64,000 nucleotides of DNA from the NCBI RefSeq assembly GCF_001879695.1, contig NZ_MNBL01000016.1, positions 1 through 64,000 on the forward strand. The letters are read 5' to 3'. The notes under the pieces are model-generated. The model made no database searches. It saw only the letters and a program-made list of their open reading frames with translations, and was not told the origin of the DNA. A program made the translations under genes and the position numbers. Below are positions 20,298-29,597 of this stretch, in pieces (the first letter of the stretch is position 1; each line of letters starts with the position of its first letter). Source of the DNA: Nioella sediminis (lineage in GTDB: Bacteria > Pseudomonadota > Alphaproteobacteria > Rhodobacterales > Rhodobacteraceae).

Positions 20298-22628
20298 GTG
20301 CCGTCGTTTTCGAACACCCTTGAGCAGGCCATCCATGCCGCACTGGCGAACGCCAATGCGCGCCGTCATGAACTCGCAACTCTGGAACATCTGCTGCTCG
20401 CCCTTCTGGAAGAGCCTGACGCGATGAAGGTCATGCAGGCCTGTTCCGTCGATCTAGAAGAGCTTCGCCAGACGCTAGTGGAATTCATCGACGAGGAGCT
20501 GTCGACGCTCGTCACCGACGTGGAAGGCTCCGAGGCGGTGCCGACCGCCGCCTTCCAGCGCGTGATCCAGCGCGCTGCGATCCATGTGCAAAGCTCTGGC
20601 CGGACCGAAGTGACCGGTGCGAATGTGCTGGTCGCCATCTTCGCCGAACGCGAATCCAACGCCGCCTATTTCCTGCAGGAACAGGACATGACCCGCTATG
20701 ACGCGGTGAATTTCATCGCCCATGGCGTCGCCAAGGACCCGTCCTTCGGCGAATCCCGTCCCGTAAGCGGGGCCAATGAAGAGGACAGCATTCACGGCAA
20801 TGCTGAAACCGCCTCCGAGGGCGACGGCAAGGAATCGGCGCTGGCCAAGTATTGCGTCGACCTGAACGCCAAATCCGTGAAGGGGGATATCGACCCGCTG
20901 ATCGGGCGAGAGCACGAGGTGGAACGCTGCATTCAGGTGCTGTGCCGCCGCCGCAAGAATAACCCGCTTCTGGTGGGCGATCCCGGCGTAGGCAAGACCG
21001 CCATCGCCGAAGGTCTGGCCAAGAAGATCGTCGAGGGTCAGACGCCCGAGGTGCTGCAGGGCGCCACGATCTATTCGCTCGACATGGGCGCGCTGCTGGC
21101 GGGAACCCGCTATCGCGGCGATTTCGAGGAGCGGCTGAAGGCCGTGGTCAGCGAGCTGGAAGATCACCCTGACGCGGTGCTGTTCATCGACGAGATCCAC
21201 ACCGTGATCGGCGCGGGCGCCACTTCGGGCGGGGCGATGGACGCCTCGAATCTGCTGAAACCGGCGTTGCAGGGCGGCAAGCTGCGCTGCATGGGGTCCA
21301 CCACCTACAAAGAATTCCGCCAGCATTTCGAAAAGGACCGCGCGCTGTCCCGCCGGTTCCAGAAGATCGACGTGAATGAGCCGTCGGTGGACGATACCGT
21401 GAAAATCCTCAAGGGCCTCAAACCCTATTTCGAGGATCACCACGACATCAAATACACCAATGACGCGATCAAGGCGGCGGTGGAACTGTCGGCGCGCTAT
21501 ATCAATGACCGCAAACTGCCCGACAAGGCCATCGACGTCATCGACGAGGCCGGGGCCGCGCAGCATCTGGTGGCCGAATCCAAGCGCCGCAAGACCATCG
21601 GCGCGAAGGAGATCGAGGCCGTGGTGGCCAAGATCGCCCGCATCCCGCCCAAGAACGTCTCGAAGGACGATGCCGAGGTTCTGAAGGATCTCGAACGCAG
21701 CCTTAAGCGCGTGGTGTTCGGGCAGGACAAGGCCATCGAGGCGCTGGCCAGCGCCATCAAACTGGCGCGCGCGGGCCTGCGCGAGCCGGAAAAGCCGATT
21801 GGCAACTACCTGTTTGCCGGCCCCACCGGCGTCGGCAAGACCGAGGTGGCCAAGCAACTGGCCGATACGCTCGGGGTAGAACTGCTGCGCTTCGACATGT
21901 CGGAATACATGGAGAAACACGCGGTCAGCCGCCTGATCGGCGCGCCTCCGGGCTATGTGGGCTTCGACCAGGGCGGGCTGCTGACCGACGGTATCGACCA
22001 GCACCCGCATTGCGTGCTGCTGCTGGACGAGATCGAGAAAGCGCACCCGGATGTCTTCAACATCCTGTTGCAGGTGATGGACCACGGAACGCTGACCGAT
22101 CACAACGGGCGGTCTGTCGATTTCCGCAACGTGGTGCTGATCATGACCTCGAACGCGGGCGCGGCGGAACAGGCGAAATCCGCCATCGGCTTTGGCCGCG
22201 ACCGGCGCGAGGGCGAGGATACCGCCGCCATCGAGCGCACCTTCACGCCCGAATTCCGCAACCGTCTGGACGCGGTCATTTCCTTCGGCGCGCTGCCGAA
22301 AGAGGTGATCCTGCAGGTGGTCGAGAAATTCGTGCTGCAACTGGAAGCGCAGCTTCTGGACCGCAACGTGACCATCGAACTGACGCGCCCCGCCGCCGAA
22401 TGGCTGGCCGACAAGGGGTACGACGACCGCATGGGCGCCCGCCCGCTTGGCCGCGTGATCCAGGAACACATCAAGAAGCCGCTGGCCGAGGAACTGCTGT
22501 TCGGCAAGCTCGCCAAGGGCGGCAATGTCAAGGTTGGCGTCAAGGATGGCCAGATCGACCTGCGCATCGAAGAACCGGGCGCGCGGCGGATCACGTCGAA
22601 GAAACCGCCGCTTCTGACAGCGGAATAG
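20298..22628 (+). CDS. clpA: ATP-dependent Clp protease ATP-binding subunit ClpA
   Basis: 776 residues. AAA+ unfoldase that feeds substrates to ClpP. N-domain about residues 1-145 ([20 protein letters not shown] at the start), first AAA module with Walker [10 protein letters not shown] near 228, second with GPTGVGKTE near 508, sensor region and D2-small C-terminus ([20 protein letters not shown]). There is no ClpB middle coiled coil, which rules out ClpB. The GTG at 20298 is preceded by GAAAGGAGC; a longer frame from 20163 has no family similarity. No clpS lies immediately upstream. A strong terminator follows. Confidence 0.95.
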   Translation: MPSFSNTLEQAIHAALANANARRHELATLEHLLLALLEEPDAMKVMQACSVDLEELRQTLVEFIDEELSTLVTDVEGSEAVPTAAFQRVIQRAAIHVQSSGRTEVTGANVLVAIFAERESNAAYFLQEQDMTRYDAVNFIAHGVAKDPSFGESRPVSGANEEDSIHGNAETASEGDGKESALAKYCVDLNAKSVKGDIDPLIGREHEVERCIQVLCRRRKNNPLLVGDPGVGKTAIAEGLAKKIVEGQTPEVLQGATIYSLDMGALLAGTRYRGDFEERLKAVVSELEDHPDAVLFIDEIHTVIGAGATSGGAMDASNLLKPALQGGKLRCMGSTTYKEFRQHFEKDRALSRRFQKIDVNEPSVDDTVKILKGLKPYFEDHHDIKYTNDAIKAAVELSARYINDRKLPDKAIDVIDEAGAAQHLVAESKRRKTIGAKEIEAVVAKIARIPPKNVSKDDAEVLKDLERSLKRVVFGQDKAIEALASAIKLARAGLREPEKPIGNYLFAGPTGVGKTEVAKQLADTLGVELLRFDMSEYMEKHAVSRLIGAPPGYVGFDQGGLLTDGIDQHPHCVLLLDEIEKAHPDVFNILLQVMDHGTLTDHNGRSVDFRNVVLIMTSNAGAAEQAKSAIGFGRDRREGEDTAAIERTFTPEFRNRLDAVISFGALPKEVILQVVEKFVLQLEAQLLDRNVTIELTRPAAEWLADKGYDDRMGARPLGRVIQEHIKKPLAEELLFGKLAKGGNVKVGVKDGQIDLRIEEPGARRITSKKPPLLTAE

Positions 22629-22637
22629 GAACGAAAG

Positions 22638-22663
22638 AAGGCGCCCTCCGGGGCGCCTTTTTC
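22638..22663 (+). terminator. Terminator between clpA and the convergent gene
   Basis: AAGGCGCCC (22638-22646), loop TCCG, GGGCGCCTT (22651-22659) then TTTC. The stem is perfect. It follows the clpA stop by nine bases and abuts the convergent NTF2-like gene, whose transcript would also read through the hairpin. Confidence 0.85.
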
Positions 22664-23041
22664 TCAGGGAACCGGAATGCCGGTCGCGGGCGTGTCCTGG
22701 CTGAAGATATTGACCCAACCCTCACCGCTGCGACGCCAGATGGAGGAGACATACATCTCCTCTTCCTCTGCCCGACCAACCCGCAAATAGCGCGCGCGAT
22801 AGACCAACAACGCGTGGCCTGCGCCAAGCGGTTTCACCTGCCCATCGGTCAGATGGAACCGCACCACGGTCGGTCCACCCGCCAACTGCCCGGCATGGTC
22901 CCCCTTCCCGGCGAATCCGTCCGGGTAGACGCCCAGAAAATCCGCTGACAAGGCGGCGGCATCCGCTGCGGCGTCGCCTGCCACCAGGGCCTCCCACACA
23001 CGGGTTTCACAGGCCAGCAATTCGTCCCGAAGCGCGCTCAT
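22664..23041 (-). CDS. NTF2-like / DUF4440 family protein
   Basis: 125 residues with an NTF2-like (SnoaL/DUF4440) layout: an N-terminal helix MSALRDELLACETRVWEALV, then DAAALSADFLGVYPDGFAGK and the C-terminal strand YVSSIWRRSGEGWVNIFSQD typical of the cone-shaped fold. Function of this family is not general; members bind small ligands or act as isomerases. The start overlaps the stop of the giant OmpA-like gene upstream by four bases (23038-23041), so it is co-translated with the motor-like pair and could be an accessory protein to it. Confidence 0.75.
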   Translation of the reverse strand: MSALRDELLACETRVWEALVAGDAAADAAALSADFLGVYPDGFAGKGDHAGQLAGGPTVVRFHLTDGQVKPLGAGHALLVYRARYLRVGRAEEEEMYVSSIWRRSGEGWVNIFSQDTPATGIPVP

Positions 23042-26000
23042 CGCTCGGTGAGCTTCAGCTCGATCCGGCGGTTCTGGGCCTGCCCCTCAGGCGTGTCGTT
23101 GGACGCAATCGGGCGATACTCGCCAAACCCCGTCGCCGCCAGCCGCGCGGGTGGAAAGCCGAGCTCGTCGCTCATGAACAGCACCACCGACAGGGCGCGG
23201 GCCTGGCTCAGCTCCCAATTGTTGGCGTATTCGGCGGTCGGGCGCAGCTGCTGGTCATCGGTATGGCCATCGACCCGCACGATCCAATCCACCGACAGAG
23301 GGATTTCCCCTGCCACGTCGAACAGCAATTCCGCAACATTGGCGATCTGTGCCTCCCCTTCGGGAGAGAGATCGGCGGACCCGACCTCGAACAGCACCTC
23401 GGAGGCGAAGACGAAACGATCCCCCTCGATCCGCACGCCGTCGCGGCCTTCCAGCAATTCGCGCAGGCGGCCGAAGAACTCCGACCGGTAGCGCTCCAGC
23501 TCCTGCGCCTCGGCGGCCAGCCGTTCGGCCTCGGCCTCGGCCAGTCGCCGCGCTTCCGCCTCGGCCTCGGCGCGGGCCGCTTCGGATTCCGCCAGCGCAT
23601 CGCTTTCGGCGGCCAGCCGCGCCAGCGCCGCGTTCAGATCGGCCCCGAGCGTTTCCACCTGCACCTGCGCCGCCGCATCCGCCGCCTGCGAAGCATCGAG
23701 CAGCCCCTGCAACTCGCCAAGCTGCGTGCGCAGCGCCGCCACCTGTTCGTTCAACGCCGCGATCTGTCGCTGACTTTCTGCCGAGGCCGCCTCTGCCGTT
23801 TCCAGTTCCAGATTGGCCTGTGCCAGCAATGCCGACTGCTGCTCGGCTTCGCTCAACCGGTCTTCGGCGGTGGTCTCGGCCAGCATCTGCGCGGTCAGCG
23901 CGGCGGCCAGTTGCTCCTCCAGCTCAGACAGTGCGCCTGCGGCTTCTGCTCCCGCCGATTCCCGCGCGGCCTCGGACGCCGCCAGTTCCGCCTCAAGCGC
24001 CGCAATGCGCGATTCCGCCGTTTGTTCGGCCCGCGCCAGATCCAGCAGGGCCTGTGTCAGCTCTGCCTCCATTGCGGTCAGGGCCGTCTGGTTGGCGGCC
24101 TGCTCTTCACGGAGGACAGCGCTTTCGGCCTGTGCGGCAGAGAGATCGGCCTCGACCTCCTCCACCCGGTCCGCTGCCAGCGTGGCCCGCGCAAGCGCTG
24201 CGGCCAGCTCCGCCTCCAGCGCCGTCAGTTCCGCACCGCGCCGGGCCAGCCCCTCTTCGGCGGCCTGGGATTCGGCCTGAGCGGCGACCAGATCCGTTTC
24301 CAGCGCAGCGATGCGCGCCGCATCCTCGCCGGCCTGCGCCTGTGCCGACTGAAGCGCTGCGGCCAGTTGCGTTTGCAGCGCATCGAGGCTTTCGGAGCTG
24401 TTATCGAGATCCGATTGCGCGGCGGCGGCTTCGGCCTGCGCGGTTCCCAGATCCTGTTCCAGCGCCGTGATCCGTTCTGCGTCGCGCGTGGCGCGCACAA
24501 GGGCTGCGGCCAGCTCGGCCTCCAGCCGCGTCAATGTGGCCCTGCTCTCGGTCAGTTCCGCCTGAGCCGCGGCGGCAGTGCCTTCGGCTGCGGCTACGTC
24601 TGCCTCCAGCTGCGCGAGCCGCCCGGCATCCGCTTCCGCGCGCCGGTCGGCCTGTTGCAGGGCCGTGGCAAGCTGTGTTTCCAACCCGGCGACAGTTTCC
24701 TCGCTTGCCGTCAGGGCGGCCGCTGTCGCGGCGGCATTGGCATTGGCCGCTGCGATATCCTCTTCGAGTTCTGCGATCCGCGTGCGGCTTTGCGTGGCTT
24801 GTGCTGTCAACCGGGCCAGTGCGCGCGCCAGTTCCTCCTCCAGCGATGACATCTCGCCAGCGCGCTCCTCCGCCACCGATTGCGCGGCTTCCAGCGCCGC
24901 CTGTGTCTCGGCCAGGGCAGCGGCGTCCTGCGCGCGGGCGGCAAGCGCCAAGGCCAGTTGACCCTCCAGATCCGACAAGCGTCCCGCTGCCTCGCTGGCG
25001 GCGGCGAGACTCGTCTCCAATTCCTCGATCCGGTCGCCCTGCGCGGTGTTGTCAGCCAACGCCGCGGCCAGACGGGCTGCAAAGTTCTCCCGCGCCTGAT
25101 CGGCAGCGGCCAGCAGCGTCAGGGTATCCTCCGCCTCCTGCCGCCGCTGTTCCAGCGCAAGCGCAATGGCGGTCAGTTCGGCATCGGCCTCCTGCAGGCG
25201 GGCGCGCAGGGCTTCGGCGGCGGCGGCTTCGGCCAGACGCGCGGCCTCTTCGTCGGAAAGCTGCGCCTGAGTATCCGCCAGCCGGTCGCGCAGGGCGGCA
25301 GCGGCAGCGGCCTCGGCCAGACGTGCGGCCTCCTCGCTGTCGAGATCGGTTTCCAGCACCGAGAGCCGTTCGCGCAGCGCAGCCGCCGCCGCCTGTTCCG
25401 CCAACAGCGCCGCTTCCTCTGCGGTCAGCTCCTGCTCCAGTTCTGCGATCTGCGCTTCGAGCGATGCGGTCAGGGCTTCCTCGCCTGCCAGCGCGGCCAG
25501 CGCCGTGGTCAGGTCGGTCTGCAACCCCGCCGAGTTTTCTTCCTGCGCCTGCAAGGCGGCCAGCGTGTCGGCGAGCGTCGCCTCCTGCGCAGCAGCCTCG
25601 GATTCCAGATCGGCGATCAGCGCCTCCAGCGCCTCGCGTTCGGCAGCGGCCAGGCGCGCCTGTTCGGCGGCGGCGTCGATCTCGTCTCGCGCGGTGGCAA
25701 GGGCCAGCGTCAGCGCGTCAACCTCTGACACCCGCGCCTCCAGATCCGCCTGCACCGCGTCGCGTTCCTCGGTCAGATCCGTGTTGGCCGCAATGAGCGA
25801 GGCCACCTGCGCCTCGAAATCGGCGATGCGCGCGGCCTGCCCCTCGGTTTCAGCCGTCAGCGAGGCGATCAGCGCGGCCTGCATCTGCAATTCGCCCTCG
25901 GCCTCTGACAGGCTGGCACCAAGCGTCGCAACCCGCTGTTCCAGCTGTGCCGAGCGGCTTTGCGCCAGGCCGAGTGCGTCGGCCAGTTCATTAAGCTGCG

Positions 26001-26178
26001 CGTTCAGAACGTTCAGCTCGTCATCCTGATTGTTGATCGTTTCCGACAGCACGAACTGCACGATCATGAAGATCGTCAGAACGAAGATCATCACCATCAA
26101 GAGCGCGGTGATGGCATCCACGAAACCGGGCCAGATCGAGGCGGTAAATCGCGTGCCGGAACGCCGGTGGAAGGCCAT
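23038..26178 (-). CDS. Giant MotB/OmpA-like protein with a roughly 850-residue coiled coil
   Basis: 1046 residues. Residues 12-48 form one transmembrane helix of MotB/ZorB type: SIWPGFVDAITALLMVMIFV carries an Asp (D21) at the place of the ion-binding Asp of stator proteins. Residues about 50-900 are almost purely Ala/Glu/Leu/Arg heptads (coiled coil), including three 28-residue repeats at 254-337. Residues 916-1046 are an OmpA-type peptidoglycan-binding domain: VDGHTDD (about 969-975), NWELSQARALSVV (about 987-999) and NRRIELKL. Expected topology: short cytoplasmic tail, one TM, everything else periplasmic. Three bases after the ExbB/MotA-like gene. Purpose unknown. Confidence 0.85.
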   Translation of the reverse strand: MAFHRRSGTRFTASIWPGFVDAITALLMVMIFVLTIFMIVQFVLSETINNQDDELNVLNAQLNELADALGLAQSRSAQLEQRVATLGASLSEAEGELQMQAALIASLTAETEGQAARIADFEAQVASLIAANTDLTEERDAVQADLEARVSEVDALTLALATARDEIDAAAEQARLAAAEREALEALIADLESEAAAQEATLADTLAALQAQEENSAGLQTDLTTALAALAGEEALTASLEAQIAELEQELTAEEAALLAEQAAAAALRERLSVLETDLDSEEAARLAEAAAAAALRDRLADTQAQLSDEEAARLAEAAAAEALRARLQEADAELTAIALALEQRRQEAEDTLTLLAAADQARENFAARLAAALADNTAQGDRIEELETSLAAASEAAGRLSDLEGQLALALAARAQDAAALAETQAALEAAQSVAEERAGEMSSLEEELARALARLTAQATQSRTRIAELEEDIAAANANAAATAAALTASEETVAGLETQLATALQQADRRAEADAGRLAQLEADVAAAEGTAAAAQAELTESRATLTRLEAELAAALVRATRDAERITALEQDLGTAQAEAAAAQSDLDNSSESLDALQTQLAAALQSAQAQAGEDAARIAALETDLVAAQAESQAAEEGLARRGAELTALEAELAAALARATLAADRVEEVEADLSAAQAESAVLREEQAANQTALTAMEAELTQALLDLARAEQTAESRIAALEAELAASEAARESAGAEAAGALSELEEQLAAALTAQMLAETTAEDRLSEAEQQSALLAQANLELETAEAASAESQRQIAALNEQVAALRTQLGELQGLLDASQAADAAAQVQVETLGADLNAALARLAAESDALAESEAARAEAEAEARRLAEAEAERLAAEAQELERYRSEFFGRLRELLEGRDGVRIEGDRFVFASEVLFEVGSADLSPEGEAQIANVAELLFDVAGEIPLSVDWIVRVDGHTDDQQLRPTAEYANNWELSQARALSVVLFMSDELGFPPARLAATGFGEYRPIASNDTPEGQAQNRRIELKLTER

Positions 26179-26181
26179 GGA

Positions 26182-27399
26182 TCAGCCCTCCGGGGCCGGG
26201 TCTTCGGGGGGCGCACGACGTTGCGGGGCGGGGCGTTGGCGGGGCTGCGAGGCCGAGCGCGTCAGTTCCCGGATCGCGCCGGTCAGCTCGCCGATATCGG
26301 CGCGCAGGGCGCCAATCTCTTCCTGCCGCGAACTGCCCATTTCTTCGAAGATCTTCAGCAACTGCACGTCGATGGACCGCAGCCGCATCCGGCTTTCCGC
26401 ATCAATGCCGCCCTCGCCGGACGTGGCCGACAGCACCTCGGCCAGCCGGTCCTGCGCCGCCGACAGACGTTCGGTCGCGGCAACCTGTCCGGGTCCGAGC
26501 CGTTCCGCAAGGTCCGCCAGCACGCCGGTCATCTCGCCAAGCCGTGCCTCGGTTTCCTGATGGCGCGCCTCGGATTGGGTGAAGAGACCCTGCAACGTGT
26601 CGATCTGATCGACCATGTGATCCAGCACCGTGGCAATCGCGGCCCGGTCCAGCCCGCCGCCTTCGCCCTCTCCCGATGAAAAACTGACGCGGGTGATCGT
26701 GGACAGCCATTCTTCCATTTCGCGGTAGAACCGGTTCTGGCCATGGCCCGCGAACAGTTCCAGCAACCCCACGACCAGCGACCCGGCAAGACCAAGCAAC
26801 GAGGAGGCGAAGGCCGTACCCATGCCGCCCAGTTGTTCCTCCAGCCCGCCCATCAGGCGTGAAAACACCTCGATCCCGGACTCGTCGGCAGAGGGTTGCA
26901 GCGAGCGGATCGTTTCCACCACCGCAGGCACCGTGACCGCAAGCCCGTAGAACGTGCCCAGAAGCCCAAGGAAAATCAGCAGGCTGGTGATGTAGCGCGT
27001 GATGTCGCGCGCCTCTTCCATCCGCGCGCCCACGGAATCCAGCACCGAGCGCGACGAGGCGGAGGTCAATTGCAGCCGCGAACCACGTGCCTGAAAGATG
27101 CCCGACAGCGCTGCCAGCAGAAGCGGCGGTTTGCCCTGATCCTCACCCGCACCATTGGCGATCCCCTCGATCCAGGAAATCGACGAGAACAATTGCACAA
27201 CCTGCCAGAAACAGGCCAGAACGCCCGCGAAGAACACAAGCGCGATGGTTCCATTGAGATAGGTATTGGCGGTCACGACCGGCTGGATGCTGCCCCAGAC
27301 CAGGAAGGTGCCAAAACCGACCAGCCCGCAGATCATCAGCATGATTGCGATCTGGCGGATCGGTTGCGTAAAGCGCGGCGCGTCTGGTCTGCTCGTCAC
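26182..27399 (-). CDS. MotA/TolQ/ExbB-like proton channel protein
   Basis: 405 residues. Four hydrophobic helices at about 17-36, 51-72, 136-158 and 194-217. The third contains LLIFLGLLGTFYGLAVTVPA and the fourth GGMGTAFASSLLGLAGSLVV, the paired channel helices of the ExbB/TolQ/MotA family. A cytoplasmic loop separates helices 2 and 3, and a C-terminal tail of about 185 residues with predicted coiled coil (ending in a Pro/Arg/Gln-rich low-complexity stretch) follows, as in ZorA. Encoded directly before the MotB/OmpA-like partner, so the two likely form an inner-membrane ion-driven complex anchored to peptidoglycan. No TonB/TolA-like or flagellar gene is near. Confidence 0.83.
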   Translation of the reverse strand: MTSRPDAPRFTQPIRQIAIMLMICGLVGFGTFLVWGSIQPVVTANTYLNGTIALVFFAGVLACFWQVVQLFSSISWIEGIANGAGEDQGKPPLLLAALSGIFQARGSRLQLTSASSRSVLDSVGARMEEARDITRYITSLLIFLGLLGTFYGLAVTVPAVVETIRSLQPSADESGIEVFSRLMGGLEEQLGGMGTAFASSLLGLAGSLVVGLLELFAGHGQNRFYREMEEWLSTITRVSFSSGEGEGGGLDRAAIATVLDHMVDQIDTLQGLFTQSEARHQETEARLGEMTGVLADLAERLGPGQVAATERLSAAQDRLAEVLSATSGEGGIDAESRMRLRSIDVQLLKIFEEMGSSRQEEIGALRADIGELTGAIRELTRSASQPRQRPAPQRRAPPEDPAPEG

Positions 27400-27496
27400 G
27401 GTGTTCTGGCCATCCCGTTTTTCTCGAGCACACCCTACCCCGCCCGCAGCAATCTGCCAAGCGTTGCGGGGCCGTCGCGCGTGACGCGGCGCAAGG

Positions 27497-28039
27497 TCAC
27501 CCCTGTTTCAGCGCCCGAACCCGGCGCACCAGCCAGTCGAGATCCTCATCCGCCAGATCAAGCTCGGCCAGATGGGCGGCGGTGTTATACAGGTATTCAT
27601 CATTCGGCCCGCGCCCACCGACCGCATGGGCGATGATCTGCGCCTGCTTTTCAAGGCTCATCCCCGCCACATATTGCTCATGCTCGGGGTCGATCACATA
27701 GGTGACGGCCATCGCCTCGCCGCCGCCATGGAAAGTGATCGGCAATTCGCGTTCCAGATAGGCCGAAGAGATCAGCTCCCGCTCCCTAAGATAGTCGATG
27801 GTGGCAGGCGCGTTTGCGGCCTCCACCCGGAAGGCCACACCATCGCAATGGGCCCCTTCTGCCGCGTCAAGCGCTAGCACCAGACCGGGGCTTTCCACCG
27901 TGCCGCGATGGTGGATCGAGCTCATGCAGAAGGACCGGTGCCAGCCCGGCAGCCGTGCGATCCGGGTCTCGGCCACGTCAAAACCGGGGTTCCAGATCAG
28001 CGATCCGTATCCGAACACCCAAAGATCCGCCGTGCTCAT
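27497..28039 (-). CDS. chaC: Gamma-glutamylcyclotransferase (ChaC family)
   Basis: 180 residues. Expected to cleave glutathione to 5-oxoproline and Cys-Gly in the cytoplasm. Family features: LWVFGYGSLIWNPGF (residues 6-20), the RGTVESPGLVLALD region, the catalytic Glu in YLRERELISSAYLERE and the C-terminal GPNDEYLYNTAAHL. The ATG at 28039 begins the conserved part; the frame is open far upstream but antisense to the DUF2125 gene. Divergent from that gene with 84 bases between the starts. Confidence 0.9.
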   Translation of the reverse strand: MSTADLWVFGYGSLIWNPGFDVAETRIARLPGWHRSFCMSSIHHRGTVESPGLVLALDAAEGAHCDGVAFRVEAANAPATIDYLRERELISSAYLERELPITFHGGGEAMAVTYVIDPEHEQYVAGMSLEKQAQIIAHAVGGRGPNDEYLYNTAAHLAELDLADEDLDWLVRRVRALKQG

Positions 28040-28123
28040 GCCAATACCACCTTGTCCTATGGTCACTCGTGCCCGACCCCGTATATGCAGACAGCGGACG
28101 GGATGAAACAGGAGAGTCGCGCG

Positions 28124-29125
28124 ATGAAGGTCTGGGCCTGGGTGATCGGCGCACTGGTCATGATCTGGTCGGTCGTGTGGCTGGCCGGGTCCATCGCCAC
28201 GGAACGACTCGTGACCTATTGGCTGAACGACCGCGAGGCCGCCGGGTGGGCCGTGGCTCATGACGGTGTGCAGACCTCGGGCTATCCGTTCCGCTTCGTC
28301 ACCACCCTGCCCGGTCTGATGCTGGCCGATCCGTTTAGCGGGTGGGCAGCGGAACTCGACGGGTTCCGCCTGGAACAGGACAGCTACCAGCCGCAGGCGA
28401 TCCGCGCGATCTGGCCAGCCGAACACACCCTGTCCACCCCCTATGAACGCATCACGATCCGCGCCGGCCAGTTGGAGGCGATGCTGCATGTCCGCCCGCT
28501 GGACTATCTGGCGCTGGTGCAATCCGAGACCCGCATCGCGGCGCTGGAGATGGAGAGCGACCTGGGCTGGTCGAGCCGGGTGGATCAGGCCCTGACGATG
28601 GTGGTGGAACGCGACGAACCCGGCCACCGCTATGACATCCGCATCGACGCCAGTGGCGTGACCCCGGCAGGCGAGGTTCTGGCGCTGCTCGATCCCGCCG
28701 GGCTGCTGCCACAGGAGATCGAGACCGTCCGCTTCGAGGCCGTCATGGGCTTCGCCCGCGCCTGGGACCTGACGGCGCTGGAAAGCAGCCGCCCGGCGAT
28801 CACCCGCGTGGAACTGGCCGAGCTGCGCGCCGATTGGGGCGACCTGGCGCTGCGCCTGTCGGGTGATCTGGATGTGGATGCCGATGGGCTGCCTACGGGC
28901 GATCTGTCGGTCCGGGCGCAGAACTGGCGCGAGATGATCGAGATCGGGGTGAATGCGGGGGCCATACCCGCAGGGTTCCGCGGCACGCTGGAAACCGGGC
29001 TTGGCCTGCTGGCGGGCCTGTCAGGGCGCCCCGAAGACCTCGACGCAACACTCAGCTTCTCCAACGGGCAGGTCTATTTCGGGCCGATCCCCCTCGGCCC
29101 CGCCCCGCGGTTGGTGTTGCGCTAA
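28124..29125 (+). CDS. DUF2125 domain protein
   Basis: 333 residues. N-terminal hydrophobic segment AWVIGALVMIWSVVWLAGSI (signal anchor), then a periplasmic domain beginning ERLVTYWLNDREAAGWAVAH, SGYPFRFVTTLPGLMLADPF, typical of DUF2125 in alphaproteobacteria. Function is unknown; the repeated beta-strand layout suggests a lipid- or envelope-associated protein. The start at 28124 follows AGGAGAG. It is the last gene before the gene-poor stretch that precedes the hydantoinase operon. Confidence 0.82.
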   Translation: MKVWAWVIGALVMIWSVVWLAGSIATERLVTYWLNDREAAGWAVAHDGVQTSGYPFRFVTTLPGLMLADPFSGWAAELDGFRLEQDSYQPQAIRAIWPAEHTLSTPYERITIRAGQLEAMLHVRPLDYLALVQSETRIAALEMESDLGWSSRVDQALTMVVERDEPGHRYDIRIDASGVTPAGEVLALLDPAGLLPQEIETVRFEAVMGFARAWDLTALESSRPAITRVELAELRADWGDLALRLSGDLDVDADGLPTGDLSVRAQNWREMIEIGVNAGAIPAGFRGTLETGLGLLAGLSGRPEDLDATLSFSNGQVYFGPIPLGPAPRLVLR

Positions 29126-29597
29126 CCCTCGCAACCAAAGAAACATTTTCACTGCGCTTGATGCTGGAGGTTGGTTCGGCACTCCCATGGGAAGCGGACA
29201 AATGTCAGCTGAGAGCCCTCTTTGACAAATGCTGCAGATTGATCGAATGAGTGAAATGCGGTGAAACCGGGCGTAGGTCACGGGATAAATCCCCGAAAAG
29301 CGAACACGGAGATGTGAGAAAACTGCTGCCACTTGTAGTTTACACTGCAATCGAGAGTGCTTGCTGGGCAGGTCCACATTTCTGTTGACAGACTGTCCTA
29401 TGCTCGGGCTTCATTTCTGGAGTAGGAAAGAGCGAGAGCGACCAGATATGGCGCAACGCATGATGGCAAATTTGGGGCGCCGGGCAACCGGCTGTGATCT
29501 CGTCGTATGACGTGAAGCTGGCTATTTGTCGATTCGGCAGTTGCTGGACCGGGTATTCACACCTCTTCTGACTTTCCTGCATTTTTGGTTTCTCTTC
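29126..29597. other. Gene-poor region before the hydantoinase operon
   Basis: About 470 bases of visibly lower GC than the surroundings, with no gene I can support: short frames at 29021-29377 and 29340-29603 on the - strand have no recognisable protein features. It probably holds the promoter of the operon and may mark the left edge of an inserted segment. Confidence 0.5.
29385..29413 (+). promoter_or_regulatory. Possible promoter of the hydantoinase operon (weak)
   Basis: A perfect TTGACA at 29385-29390 lies inside the inverted repeat CTGT-TG-ACAG (29382-29391). A -10 candidate CTTCAT at 29409-29414 is poor (3 of 6). The inverted repeat could be an operator. It is about 210 bases before the hyuA ATG. 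Confidence 0.25.

Noticed and set aside
20475-22718. 747-residue antisense frame opposite clpA
   Set aside because: Shadow frame caused by high GC at codon third positions; no family features, while clpA on the other strand is certain.
23263-24849. Long frames antisense to the coiled-coil gene
   Set aside because: Cys/Gly/Arg- or Pro/Arg-rich translations mirror the Ala/Glu-rich coding strand; no gene features.
22664-27399. Complete Zorya defence system
   Set aside because: The channel and OmpA-type pair recalls ZorA/ZorB, but no zorC, zorD or zorE-like gene is present, the OmpA protein is far longer than ZorB, and the third gene is NTF2-like. Nothing else nearby suggests a defence island.
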